Of a stretch of DNA of 64,000 nt, positions 41,388 to 49,859 are shown in pieces. Origin of the DNA: DAOTXR01 sp034435375 (GTDB lineage: Bacteria; Chloroflexota; Anaerolineae; Aggregatilineales; UBA3940); contig DAOTXR010000086.1 of the NCBI GenBank assembly GCA_034435375.1, forward strand, positions 62,001 to 126,000, given 5' to 3'. A model generated the notes under the pieces. That model saw only the letters and a program-made list of their open reading frames with translations. It was not told the origin of the DNA and did no database searches. The stretch's first letter is position 1. Each line of letters begins with the position of its first letter. A program made the translations under genes and the position numbers.

Positions 41388-42233
41388 GTGATCATCAACG
41401 CCGTCACCGTCGATCTCGAAGACTGGTATCAGGGCATCGAGCAGCCCTACGCCACCTGGGCCAGCTTCGAACAGCGCATCGACATCGGCACCGGCGTGCT
41501 ACTCGACATTCTGAGCGAGACTAGCACTCAGGCCACCTTCTTCGTGCTGGGCTGGTTGGCCGAGCAGCGCCCCGACCTGATCCGTCGCATTGCCAGCCAG
41601 GGCCACCAGATCGGCACGCATGGCTACGACCACGAGAAGCTGTACCACCTGACTCCCGACGCTTTCCGCCAGCGGCTGGATCGCGCCAAAAAGGCTACTG
41701 AAGATGCTGCTGGGCTGCCCGTCGCCAGCCACCGTGCGCCGTACTTCTCGCTCACTCGCCGCAGCCTGTGGGCTATCGACACGCTGGCCGAGTTGGGGTT
41801 TGCCATCGACTCGTCGGTGTATCCCGGCTCAAACTGGCGGTACGGCATTCCCGGCAGCCCCGAAGGACTGTATGAGCTGGGCGATACCGGCATTGTTGAG
41901 TTTCCGGTCTCCACCTTCTCCCTGGGAGTACGCAAGGTCGGCATCGGGGGGGCATATTTCCGCATCCTGCCGCTGTGGATCACCCAACACGGCATCCGGC
42001 AGGTGAATGCCCGCCAGCGCCCAGCCATGATCTACGTCCATCCCTGGGAGTTTGATCCCCGCCATCCGGTAGTGCGCTTCCGGTGGCGGGCGATGGCCAC
42101 CCATTACTTCAATCTGGATGCCACAGCGCGGCGCTTCCGGAAGCTGCTGAGCACAGGGCGCTTCACCAGCCTGGGCGGTGTGATTTCCCACTGGCAAGCA
42201 CAGGGTAGCCTGCCCCGCCTGACCCTCCAGTGA
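41388..42233 (+). CDS. Polysaccharide deacetylase, DUF3473/XrtA-associated type
   Basis: This 281-residue NodB-fold enzyme should remove N-acetyl groups from an exopolysaccharide or lipid-linked glycan. It begins IINAVTVDLEDWYQG (catalytic-base/metal Asp region) and has TQATFFVLGWLAEQRPDLI, the metal-binding GHQIGTHGYDHEKL, SHRAPYFS, and the C-terminal DUF3473 signature MIYVHPWEFDP. No signal peptide is seen, consistent with action on cytosolic or membrane-linked precursors. The GTG start has AAGGAG at good spacing. It heads a plus-strand run with the acyltransferase, murG, CvpA-like and ftsW genes. Confidence 0.88.
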   Translation: MIINAVTVDLEDWYQGIEQPYATWASFEQRIDIGTGVLLDILSETSTQATFFVLGWLAEQRPDLIRRIASQGHQIGTHGYDHEKLYHLTPDAFRQRLDRAKKATEDAAGLPVASHRAPYFSLTRRSLWAIDTLAELGFAIDSSVYPGSNWRYGIPGSPEGLYELGDTGIVEFPVSTFSLGVRKVGIGGAYFRILPLWITQHGIRQVNARQRPAMIYVHPWEFDPRHPVVRFRWRAMATHYFNLDATARRFRKLLSTGRFTSLGGVISHWQAQGSLPRLTLQ

Positions 42234-42243
42234 GAGGCAGACC

Positions 42244-43323
42244 ATGGCTGAGATCGTGATTCGTGATGCCCGCCCGGACGACTACGACCGGCTGATCGAC
42301 TTTATCCGGCGTATTCTCGTCGAGACAGGGGCGCAGAAGGCCGACATCTTTGGCTTCGATCTGTGGCGATGGCAGTGCCTGACGCCCGGCTTCGAAACGC
42401 TCGTCGTCGTGGCGGAAGACGGCGGCCAGATCGTCGGATGCTTTCACCTGGTGTCCAAACCCATGACGGTTAGCGGCAGCCCTGGCAGAGCAGCGCTGCT
42501 CCAGGAGCTGGCTGTGCTGCCTGACTATCGCCGCCGGGGAGTGTTCATGCAGATGGCGGAGTACGCCCGCGCACGGGTGGCCGAACTGGGCTGGGACGTG
42601 ACATACAGCATGCCCAATCTGCGCAGCTACCCAGGCTTCGTCAAACACCAGGGCTACCGTCTGCTGGCCTGGGTGCCGATCCGGGTACGCCCGTTACAGG
42701 TGGGACGCTTCTTGTCTGACCGCCTGCCGCTGAAGCGGTTGTGGCTGCTCTCAGGTCGGCTAGTATCCGGTCTGTACGACTTCATCTTCCCGCTGCGCTC
42801 CCCTGTAGCCGGTGAGGAGATCGCTCCCATCGACCGCTTTACGTCTGAAGTCGATCCGATGGCGCACAGCGTCGTCGGCCAGACCGGCATTGGGCTGGTG
42901 CGAGATGCCCGCTTTCTCAACTGGCGCTTTCTCGATAAACCCACCAGCGAATATCGCGCCTGGGGCCTGCGGCGGGCCGGACAACTTCTGGCTTACGTGG
43001 TCACGCGGCAAGCGCGGCTGTTTAACACCGATTGCCTGCTCCTGATGGATTGGGGCTACCTGCCAGGCGAGGAGCAAGCGTTGCTGGCGCTGATCGCCCA
43101 CCGACTGCGGGCCGGGCGTGAGGACAAGGCGGCGCTGGCAGTGACGATGGGCTTCCATCCGTTTTTCCGGCGGATGGGCCGCCTGGGGTTTGTGGCGGCA
43201 CCGGAGCGGCTCAACCCACATCCGATCCCGCTGATTGCCCAGCGCCACACTGACCGCATCAGCGACGAGGTCTACAACCTGTCTCGCTGGCTCATCACAC
43301 TGGCCGACTGGGACGTACTTTGA
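42244..43323 (+). CDS. GNAT-fold N-acyltransferase, probably double-domain
   Basis: The 359-residue protein has a clear N-terminal GNAT domain: IVIRDARPDDYDRLIDFI, then LQELAVLPDYRRRGVFMQMA, the CoA-binding Q/RxxGxG-like loop. A second half with a GNAT/FemAB-like strand pattern (FLNWRFLDKPTSEYRAWGL, LLLMDWGYLPGEEQALLALI) follows. Genes of this type accompany DUF3473 deacetylases in exopolysaccharide loci, where deacetylation followed by re-acylation of an amino sugar is the simplest joint activity (inference). It starts 10 nt after the deacetylase stop. Acyl donor unknown. Confidence 0.8.
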   Translation: MAEIVIRDARPDDYDRLIDFIRRILVETGAQKADIFGFDLWRWQCLTPGFETLVVVAEDGGQIVGCFHLVSKPMTVSGSPGRAALLQELAVLPDYRRRGVFMQMAEYARARVAELGWDVTYSMPNLRSYPGFVKHQGYRLLAWVPIRVRPLQVGRFLSDRLPLKRLWLLSGRLVSGLYDFIFPLRSPVAGEEIAPIDRFTSEVDPMAHSVVGQTGIGLVRDARFLNWRFLDKPTSEYRAWGLRRAGQLLAYVVTRQARLFNTDCLLLMDWGYLPGEEQALLALIAHRLRAGREDKAALAVTMGFHPFFRRMGRLGFVAAPERLNPHPIPLIAQRHTDRISDEVYNLSRWLITLADWDVL

Positions 43324-43358
43324 CACGCGCCCTGGTCGCCAACGGCTGAGGACATACG

Positions 43359-44510
43359 ATGCACATTCTGATCTCCGGCGGCGGAACCGGCGGCGGTGTG
43401 TATCCCGCCATCTCAGTGGCCGAGGCGCTCAAGGCGCACAGCCCTGAAGTCGAACTGCTGTGGATGGGCAGCACCCATGGCCCCGAACGCGAGCTGGTCA
43501 CGCGGGCCGGGCTGCCCTTCGAGGGCGTGCCGGCTGGCCCCCTGGTTGGCGTGGGGCTGAGAGCCATCGTCAGCGCCTTCAAGCTGCTGGTGGGAACGGC
43601 GCGAGCGCTGAGGATCGTGCGGCGGTTCGGACCGGGCGTGCTGTTGATCACTGGCGGCTGGGCCACCCTTCCGGCAGCATTGGCATGCTGGCTTTGCCAT
43701 GTGCCGATGGTGATCTTCCTGCCAGACATCGAGCCAGGGGGAACCATCCGAGCGCTGGCGCGGATCGCGGCGCGGGTGGCGATCACCACACCGGACTCGG
43801 CCAGCTACTTCCGGCCCGGCCAAGCAGTCGAGACTGGCTATCCGCTGCGTGCAGACCTGCTACACGTGGCAGGATTCGATCCGCTGGGCCGCCCCCTCGA
43901 CCAGCCGGAAGACAGCCGCGCCAGGGCGCGCGAGCGCTTTGGCCTGCGAGCAGACCTGCCCACCCTGCTGGTATTCGGCGGGAGCAAAGGAGCACGCAGC
44001 CTGAACCTGGCTGTGACGGCTGGTCTGGAGGAGCTGATCAGAGCAGGCTGCCAGGTGCTGCACATCAGCGGCAACCTGGACTGGCCCTGGGTGCAGGAGA
44101 AAGCTGCCTCTCTGCCTGCCGATGTGGCAGCGCGTTACCATCCGGTGGAGTACCTGCACAGCCAAGACATGGCGCTGGCGCTGGCCGCCGCCGATCTGGC
44201 TGTGTCGCGGGCGGGAGCCAGCGTTCTGGGCGAGTTTCCCCTCTGGGGCTTGCCTGCTATACTAGTGCCGTATCCACATGCCTGGCGTTACCAAAAGGTC
44301 AACGCCGACTACTTGGTTTCACGGGGGGCAGCCATGCGCCTGGACGACGACAAGCTAAGCGACCACCTCGTCCCGCTCGTCACCCAACTGCTGATCGACT
44401 CCACCCGGCGTGCAGAGATGGCTGCCATTGCCGGGACCCTGAAACGACCCGACGCCGCGGCGCGCATCGCGGCGTTGCTGACTGAACTCGCACAGGCAAG
44501 CCGAGGCTAA
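43359..44510 (+). CDS. murG: MurG-like UDP-GlcNAc transferase, divergent
   Basis: MurG adds GlcNAc to lipid I to make lipid II on the inner membrane face. The 383-residue GT28 protein has ISGGGTGGGVYPAISVAEAL, TGGWATLPAALACW, the donor-side loop VFGGSKGARSLN, VEYLHSQDMALALAAADLAVSRAGASVL, and VPYPHAWRYQKVNADYL. Two acceptor-side hallmarks differ: the usual GGTGGH reads GGTGGG, and the usual HEQN is replaced by FLPDIEPGG. The neighbours (CvpA-like and ftsW just downstream) and the overall fit support MurG, but another undecaprenyl-linked GlcNAc transferase is possible. Murein synthesis needs one, and no other candidate is in view. Confidence 0.8.
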   Translation: MHILISGGGTGGGVYPAISVAEALKAHSPEVELLWMGSTHGPERELVTRAGLPFEGVPAGPLVGVGLRAIVSAFKLLVGTARALRIVRRFGPGVLLITGGWATLPAALACWLCHVPMVIFLPDIEPGGTIRALARIAARVAITTPDSASYFRPGQAVETGYPLRADLLHVAGFDPLGRPLDQPEDSRARARERFGLRADLPTLLVFGGSKGARSLNLAVTAGLEELIRAGCQVLHISGNLDWPWVQEKAASLPADVAARYHPVEYLHSQDMALALAAADLAVSRAGASVLGEFPLWGLPAILVPYPHAWRYQKVNADYLVSRGAAMRLDDDKLSDHLVPLVTQLLIDSTRRAEMAAIAGTLKRPDAAARIAALLTELAQASRG

Positions 44511-44511
44511 C

Positions 44512-45084
44512 GTGATCGAACTTGCAGCCGTCTTCTGGTTCGCGGTGGCGTTGTTTGGAGTGATCGGCCTGATGCGCGGCTGGGTGCGCGAGATCCAGGC
44601 CACTGCCGCTGCTGTGCTGTCCATGTTCATCATTGAGCAGATCAGCCCCTTCGTGTACCAGGTGTTGGTCGAGCGTACCCCCACCGAGCTGTTAGCCGTT
44701 GATCCCCTGGGAACATTGCGACGCCTAGTGATGCTCAAGTCTGCCATCTTGCTGATCGTGGTGTTCTTCGGCTACCAGGGGCCGGTATTGGTGCAGTTCG
44801 CCACCCAGGGGCGAACCAAGGCCAACCGCCCGCGCGAGACGCTGCAAGAGGGCGTGTTGGGCTTGCTGGCCGGGCTGCTCAACGGCTACCTGATCATTGG
44901 CGCCCTGTGGTGGTACCTACACACTGCCCACTATCCATTCCAGTGGGCCATCAGCCCGCTGAACTTCCCTGACTCGGCCAGCGCAGCGCTGATCGGCCTT
45001 CTGCCGTTGCGCTTCCTGGCCAGCCCGTGGTTGGAGATCCTGGTGGTGATCTTCTTCCTGATCGTGATCGTGGCCGTCATCTAA
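44512..45084 (+). CDS. CvpA-like membrane protein
   Basis: This 190-residue integral membrane protein has about four to five spans. The start IELAAVFWFAVALFGVIGLM with GWVREIQ, then a mid-protein LQEGVLGLLAGLLNGYLIIG, resembles the CvpA/colicin V production family topology. The GTG at 44,512 follows the murG stop by 1 nt, so the two are probably coupled. Between murG and ftsW, a role in envelope assembly is plausible, but nothing in the sequence shows a catalytic site. The C-terminus is a bare membrane helix (LVVIFFLIVIVAVI). Confidence 0.7.
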   Translation: MIELAAVFWFAVALFGVIGLMRGWVREIQATAAAVLSMFIIEQISPFVYQVLVERTPTELLAVDPLGTLRRLVMLKSAILLIVVFFGYQGPVLVQFATQGRTKANRPRETLQEGVLGLLAGLLNGYLIIGALWWYLHTAHYPFQWAISPLNFPDSASAALIGLLPLRFLASPWLEILVVIFFLIVIVAVI

Positions 45085-45168
45085 GCCATTGAGCGCCACT
45101 GGTTCCGACCTGTCTTGTGCGCTATCCTATGAGGTGCTCGCAACATCCGGTCCAACAAGGGTCATCTC

Positions 45169-46464
45169 ATGTCTGCTTCTATGCCTGACCTGACCCAACC
45201 CACCGACGAGACCAGCCCGGTCGCTCCGCCCACGCCCGGCATCTTCGACTTCGATGCCTATCTGGTGCTGATCGTCGCCGCTCTGTTGGCCGTCGGCCTG
45301 TTGATGGTCTACAGCACCACCTTCGACTGGAGCTACCTGGAGTACGGCTCGCCGGTCCGCATTTTCCTGAACCAGGTCCGCTCGCTCGGCATCGGCCTGG
45401 TCGTGCTGATGGTCGTGTGGCGCTTCTTCGACTATCGCATCCTGCGCGACCGCCGCGTGGCGCTGGGCATTATGATCGTCACCATCATCGCCCTGGGCGC
45501 CTTGCTGCTGCTCAAGAACAACACCGGCCCATTTGGCGCGCAGCGAGCCTACTATCGGGGGTCTTTCCAACCTGGCGAGGCGGCCAAGTTGGCTGTCATC
45601 ATCTACTTTGGCGCGTGGCTGGCTTCCCGCCAAGACCGCCTCAACCGCATCGGCTACGGCCTGATCCCCTTCTCGATCCTGGTTGGCGCGGTCGGCGGCC
45701 TGATCGTCCTGGAGCCGGACCTGAGCACCGCAGCAATCATCGTTCTCACTGCCTGGACGATGTTCTTCCTGGCCGGAGCCAACATCATCCAGATCATCCT
45801 GACCGGAGCAGGCGCAGGCTTCGTCGCCTGGAGCCTGAGCACTCAGTTTGAATATGCCCGTGAGCGCCTGGTCGAACATGTGCGGGCCATGCAGGACCTC
45901 ACCCAAGCCTCGTGGCATGTCCAGCAAGCCATCATCGCTTTCACTGCCACGGGCAGCCGCACAGGCAGCCCTTTCGGCCCCAACTGGTTTGGGGTGGGGC
46001 TGGGTCAGAGCCGCCAGAAGTTCGGCTTTCTGCCCGCCGCCCACACAGACAGCATCTTCGCCATCATTGGCGAGGAGCTAGGGCTGTTTGGCTGCCTGGT
46101 GGTGATCACGCTGTTCGTGCTGTTTGTGTGGCGCTGCTTCAAAGTGTCGAGCGAGGCCCAGGAGCCATTTGGCGCGCTGTTAGCCGCAGGGATCGGCGCG
46201 TGGATCGCCTACGAAGCGCTGCTCAACATTGCCGTGATGACTGCGGTGCTGCCCTTCACCGGCGTGCCGCTGCCGTTCATCAGCTACGGCGGCTCCAACC
46301 TGGTGACGGTCCTGGCCGCCGTGGGCCTGCTGCTGAACATCTCGCGCCGACGCCCGCCCTCACAGCGCGACCGAGGCAGCCTGTCCTACGATCAGCTCCT
46401 GCCCAGCGGGCCGCGCTATCGTCGCATGGCCCGCGTGGGCCGGCGGGGAAGCATTGAGTATTAG
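45169..46464 (+). CDS. ftsW: SEDS peptidoglycan glycosyltransferase, FtsW/RodA family
   Basis: The 431-residue ten-span polymerase makes glycan strands from lipid II together with a class B PBP. It has a Pro/Thr-rich cytoplasmic N-tail, LNQVRSLGIGLVVLMVVWRF, FGAQRAYYRGSFQPGEAAKLA, VLEPDLSTAAII, the signature HTDSIFAIIGEELGLFG, and PFISYGGSNLVTVLAAVGLL. FtsW rather than RodA is suggested only by its company with murG. The start at 45,169 has a weak AAGGG site; the ATG four codons later is possible. The class B PBP partner may be the gene at 52,728-54,416. Confidence 0.92.
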   Translation: MSASMPDLTQPTDETSPVAPPTPGIFDFDAYLVLIVAALLAVGLLMVYSTTFDWSYLEYGSPVRIFLNQVRSLGIGLVVLMVVWRFFDYRILRDRRVALGIMIVTIIALGALLLLKNNTGPFGAQRAYYRGSFQPGEAAKLAVIIYFGAWLASRQDRLNRIGYGLIPFSILVGAVGGLIVLEPDLSTAAIIVLTAWTMFFLAGANIIQIILTGAGAGFVAWSLSTQFEYARERLVEHVRAMQDLTQASWHVQQAIIAFTATGSRTGSPFGPNWFGVGLGQSRQKFGFLPAAHTDSIFAIIGEELGLFGCLVVITLFVLFVWRCFKVSSEAQEPFGALLAAGIGAWIAYEALLNIAVMTAVLPFTGVPLPFISYGGSNLVTVLAAVGLLLNISRRRPPSQRDRGSLSYDQLLPSGPRYRRMARVGRRGSIEY

Positions 46465-46526
46465 GCGTTTGAGCCAATGGCGCCCGACAGGCATTTGACG
46501 CTGGCCAACAACAGGCAGGAAAGAGC

Positions 46527-47246
46527 TTACGCCTGAAGTTCCTTGTACTTCACCCAGAAGGCCGCCTCCGGTTTGATCACTAGCACGTCAATCGGGCCGC
46601 CCACCGTCTTGGGTCGGGGGTGAAAGCGCATTGTATCGGCAGTGACCTTCACCGCATACTGGGCATAGTCAATCGCATCCTGGAGTGTAAAAAATCCCCA
46701 CTGGATCGGAAAATGCGCTAACTGCTGAGGGTTCCCCTCGTTGTCGCGCACGCTTACCGGCATGATCAGCCGCGCCACAATGTCGGTCACGCCGCGCCAG
46801 GCCGCCCCCCACTGGTTGGGCTGGTTGATGCGCGTCACACGCCCCAGTTTGACCAACGCCTCCCACACATGCTGCTCCGCGCCCTGCTCGCCCGGCTTGT
46901 AGCCCGCCACCAGGAAACCTGTGTCGGCCTCCGGCTCGATATGCCGGAAGTAGTCCACCAGCGCCTGCGGCACTTCATCGACGGCATGGTTGTGGCGATA
47001 CACCTCATCGGAGATGAACGACTCGATATAGCCCGTGATCGGCACACCCCGCACCTCCGGCGCGCCAAACACCGAGATGCCGATGTTGTTCAACGTCAGG
47101 AACGTCTTGTAAGTCGAGTCGGACAGCCCGATGCCCATCTGGATGATCTCTCGCTCGCCCTGCTGTTGCCGGGAAGACAGCGTCAACCGGCTGTCGCTCG
47201 CCATGACGATCCCCTCGCGCACATACAGGGTGATGATGAAAGACAT
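46527..47246 (-). CDS. Proteasome-like Ntn-hydrolase candidate with predicted N-terminal serine
   Basis: The 239-residue protein starts MSFIITLYVREGIVMASDSR. If the Met is removed, Ser1 and Asp17 fall exactly where proteasome beta subunits have Thr1 and Asp17 (GVVLAADSR-type motif). A Lys in STYKTFLTLNNIGISVFG fits the Lys33 strand after a 13-residue insertion. This suggests an Ntn-type hydrolase or a relative that has changed function. GGAG precedes the ATG at 47,246; a GTG three codons upstream would hide the Ser. No propeptide or AAA partner is nearby. The family is not recognised beyond this. Confidence 0.6.
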   Translation of the reverse strand: MSFIITLYVREGIVMASDSRLTLSSRQQQGEREIIQMGIGLSDSTYKTFLTLNNIGISVFGAPEVRGVPITGYIESFISDEVYRHNHAVDEVPQALVDYFRHIEPEADTGFLVAGYKPGEQGAEQHVWEALVKLGRVTRINQPNQWGAAWRGVTDIVARLIMPVSVRDNEGNPQQLAHFPIQWGFFTLQDAIDYAQYAVKVTADTMRFHPRPKTVGGPIDVLVIKPEAAFWVKYKELQA

Positions 47247-47328
47247 GCGACACACTCCTGTCGAGGCAGGGGGTGTTACAGCGCCACACCGAAGATCAGG
47301 ACGGAATGTTGACCAATCACGTTAGAGG

Positions 47329-47366
47329 CCCGCCTGGCATAGTCTCACTCGACCATGCCAGGCGGG
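47329..47366. terminator. Perfect 12-bp hairpin after the MFS gene
   Basis: CCCGCCTGGCAT (47,329-47,340) pairs with 47,355-47,366 around a 14-nt loop, 16 nt beyond the MFS stop on the minus strand. No T-run follows. Confidence 0.5.
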
Positions 47367-47382
47367 TTGTACGCTATGCAGC

Positions 47383-48732
47383 TTAACGAGCGGCTCCGCC
47401 CACTGCGACCGTCTCGGTCAATGGGACATTGCGCGTCTCACGGCCCAGCGCTACCACCGCCAGCCCGCCGACCACGAACGCCGCCGCGTATAGCGTCAGC
47501 GCCGCGACCATCGACACCGGCAGCAGCAGCCCTCCCAGCGTTGGCGCGATGGCCCCTGCGATGCGCGTCATGCCGCTGGCGGCCCCCATGCCCGTGGCCC
47601 GGATTTCCGTGGGGTACAGCTCCGGCGTATAGGCATACAGCACCCCCCATGCCCCTAGCGTGAAGAACGACATCAGCGACGCGGCGATCACAATCGGCGT
47701 CAGGCCATTCACCACCGCAAACACGTAGGTGAACAGCCCGCTCAGGGCCAGGTACAGCGCCAGCGTTGGCTTGCGTCCCCACTTTTCGACCAGGAACGCC
47801 GCCGAGAAATAGCCTGGCACCTGCGCCAACGCCAGAATAAAGGTGTTCTGGTAGGTCTTCACGAACTCAAAGCCGCGTTGGTAGAAGATGTTGGGCAGCC
47901 AGGTCAGCGTGCCGTAGTACCCCAGTGAGATGCAGAACCACGCAATCCACAGCATCAGCGTGATGCGGGCAAACGAGCTTCTCCATAACGCCCCGGCAGT
48001 CACCTTGACGCTGCGCCGAGGGACTTCCAACCGGTCGATCTGGACCTCGACGCCGTTCTCACGGGCGACCTGCATCAGCACTGCGCGGGCCTCTTCTTCA
48101 CGGCCTTCCAGCAGCAGGTAGCGTGGCGATTCGGGCACATAGCGCCGAATGAAAAAGATGATCAGCCCCGGCACCGCCGACACGATCAGCAGCCCCCTCC
48201 AGCCGATAGCCGGATTGGGCACCAGCAGCCAGGCCAGCCCTGCCGCCACAATCGTGCCCAACGCCCAGAAACTCTCTAGCAGCACCAGATAGCGGCCCCG
48301 GTTGCGGCTAGGCAGATACTCCGAGAAGATGGCGTAGTCCACCGGCAGCGTGCCGCCCACGCCGAAGCCCGTCACCGCCCGCAGCCCCATCAGCCACCCC
48401 ACACTCGGGGACAGCGCTGACAAGAACCCAAACACCGAGTCGACCAGCACGGTCAGCTGGAAACCCAGCTTGCGGCCAATGTAGTCAGTCAGCGTCCCCC
48501 AGAACCAGGCTCCCACCAACATCCCGACAAAGATCGCAGTGCCGATCAGGCCCGCCTGGGCCGGCGTCAGCGACCACTCGCGGATGACGGCAGGGATCAC
48601 GAAGGCAATGATCACCACCTCCATCGCGTCGGCGGCCCACCCTGCTCCGCAGATCGCCAGCAGCCTGTGCTGGAACCGACCCACGCCGATCTGATCAATG
48701 GCCTCTTCGATGGTCATGCTCCGATTGCTCAT
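47383..48732 (-). CDS. MFS transporter, SV2/NiaP-like sugar-porter branch
   Basis: This 449-residue twelve-span secondary transporter has a cytoplasmic N-tail (MTIEEAIDQIGVGRFQHRL) typical of the SV2/NiaP/PcaK-like group. The first-helix motif is GAGWAADAMEVVIIAFV. Motif A is GTLTDYIGRKLGF and its second-half copy VEKWGRKPTLA. ESPRYLLLEGREEEA occurs in the central loop and YTPELYPTEIRATG in the late loop. Substrates in this group include niacin and aromatic acids; the one here is unknown. AAGGGGAAAG lies upstream of the ATG. It follows mraY in the same direction after a probable terminator, so it is likely independent. Confidence 0.88.
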   Translation of the reverse strand: MSNRSMTIEEAIDQIGVGRFQHRLLAICGAGWAADAMEVVIIAFVIPAVIREWSLTPAQAGLIGTAIFVGMLVGAWFWGTLTDYIGRKLGFQLTVLVDSVFGFLSALSPSVGWLMGLRAVTGFGVGGTLPVDYAIFSEYLPSRNRGRYLVLLESFWALGTIVAAGLAWLLVPNPAIGWRGLLIVSAVPGLIIFFIRRYVPESPRYLLLEGREEEARAVLMQVARENGVEVQIDRLEVPRRSVKVTAGALWRSSFARITLMLWIAWFCISLGYYGTLTWLPNIFYQRGFEFVKTYQNTFILALAQVPGYFSAAFLVEKWGRKPTLALYLALSGLFTYVFAVVNGLTPIVIAASLMSFFTLGAWGVLYAYTPELYPTEIRATGMGAASGMTRIAGAIAPTLGGLLLPVSMVAALTLYAAAFVVGGLAVVALGRETRNVPLTETVAVGGAAR

Positions 48733-48763
48733 GCGTCTCGTCTTTCCCCTTGTATCTTTGAGA

Positions 48764-48824
48764 ATAAAAACCAGCGGTCAGCCGTCGGCCATAGACAATA
48801 AGCACGAGGGCTGGCCGCCGACCG
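48764..48824 (-). terminator. Probable intrinsic terminator of mraY
   Basis: Directly after the mraY stop, an imperfect GC-rich hairpin with outer CGGTC/GACCG arms (48,775-48,779 and 48,820-48,824) is followed on the minus strand by GGTTTTTATTC. The T-run is the strongest in the window. Confidence 0.5.
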
Positions 48825-49835
48825 TTACAACAGCGCCAGCGCTACCCCCACGATGCTGGCTAGGATGCCCACCAGCCAAAAACGCTGCACGATCTGCGTC
48901 TCGCTCCACCCTCCCAGCTCAAAGTGATGGTGTAGCGGCGTGCGGCGGAAGATGCGTCGATCCTCGCCCCACAGCCGCTTGCTGATCTGCACCGACAGCA
49001 CTTGCAGAACTACAGACATTGTCTCGGCCACCGGGACGATGGCGATCAGGGGCAGGATCAACCACTGCCCCGTCATGAGCGCCACCGTAGCCAGCGTCGC
49101 CCCCAGCGCCAGCGATCCCGTATCGCCCATGAACAGCTGGGCCGGGTGCGCATTGAACCACAGGAAGGCGAAGCACGCCCCCACCATCGTGAAACAGAAC
49201 TGCATCAGGTACACCTGCCCCTGCAACGATGCAATCACGCCATAGGCAGCGAAAGCGCTGGCCGTGATGATCCCCGCCAGCCCGTCCAGTCCGTCGGTCA
49301 GGTTAACGGCGTTCGACATGGAGACAATGGTGAACATGGCAATCGGGATGTACAGCAGACCCAGCCTGAACTTAAACGGGATGCCGGGCACGGCCATCGA
49401 CTGCACGTCGAAGCCGTAGTACAGCACAAGCGCCACTCCCAGCGCTCCCACCACCTGTCCAGCGAATTTGACCCGCGCCGGGATTCCCTCACCGATAGCC
49501 CGCAACCCCTTGATTCCCTCCCAATCGTCCAGTGCGCCCAGCCCGCCGAAGAATACCAGCGTGGCCAGCGGCAGCAGGATCGACCGTCCGGTCAGGTCCC
49601 GCAGCACCAAGTTGGCCACGTTCAGGCCAAGCGTCACGAACAGCACCGGAAACAGGATCATCAACCCACCCATGGTCGGCGTGCCAATCTTGCCGCTGTG
49701 CACATCGGCGATCTCGGCCCGCACCTGTTTGCCGGCCCTCAACCGCCGCAGGACTTCAATGAAGGGATCGCCCCAGATCACCGTGACCAGGAACGTCAAC
49801 CCTCCAATCGCCAGGGCGAATGCGGTTTGTCTCAT
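48825..49835 (-). CDS. mraY: Phospho-N-acetylmuramoyl-pentapeptide transferase
   Basis: It transfers phospho-MurNAc-pentapeptide to undecaprenyl phosphate, making lipid I. The 336-residue ten-span protein has HSGKIGTPTMGGLMIL, GALDDWEGIKGL (the DD pair), NAVNLTDGLDGLAGI, FLWFNAHPAQLFMGDTGSLA, and RRTPLHHHFELGGWSE, all diagnostic. GAGAGG lies upstream of the ATG. It follows murF by 24 nt in the same direction, the normal murF-mraY order, but murD does not follow; a terminator and an MFS gene do. Confidence 0.96.
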   Translation of the reverse strand: MRQTAFALAIGGLTFLVTVIWGDPFIEVLRRLRAGKQVRAEIADVHSGKIGTPTMGGLMILFPVLFVTLGLNVANLVLRDLTGRSILLPLATLVFFGGLGALDDWEGIKGLRAIGEGIPARVKFAGQVVGALGVALVLYYGFDVQSMAVPGIPFKFRLGLLYIPIAMFTIVSMSNAVNLTDGLDGLAGIITASAFAAYGVIASLQGQVYLMQFCFTMVGACFAFLWFNAHPAQLFMGDTGSLALGATLATVALMTGQWLILPLIAIVPVAETMSVVLQVLSVQISKRLWGEDRRIFRRTPLHHHFELGGWSETQIVQRFWLVGILASIVGVALALL

Positions 49836-49859
49836 GTGCTCTGCAGCCTCTCTGTTCCT

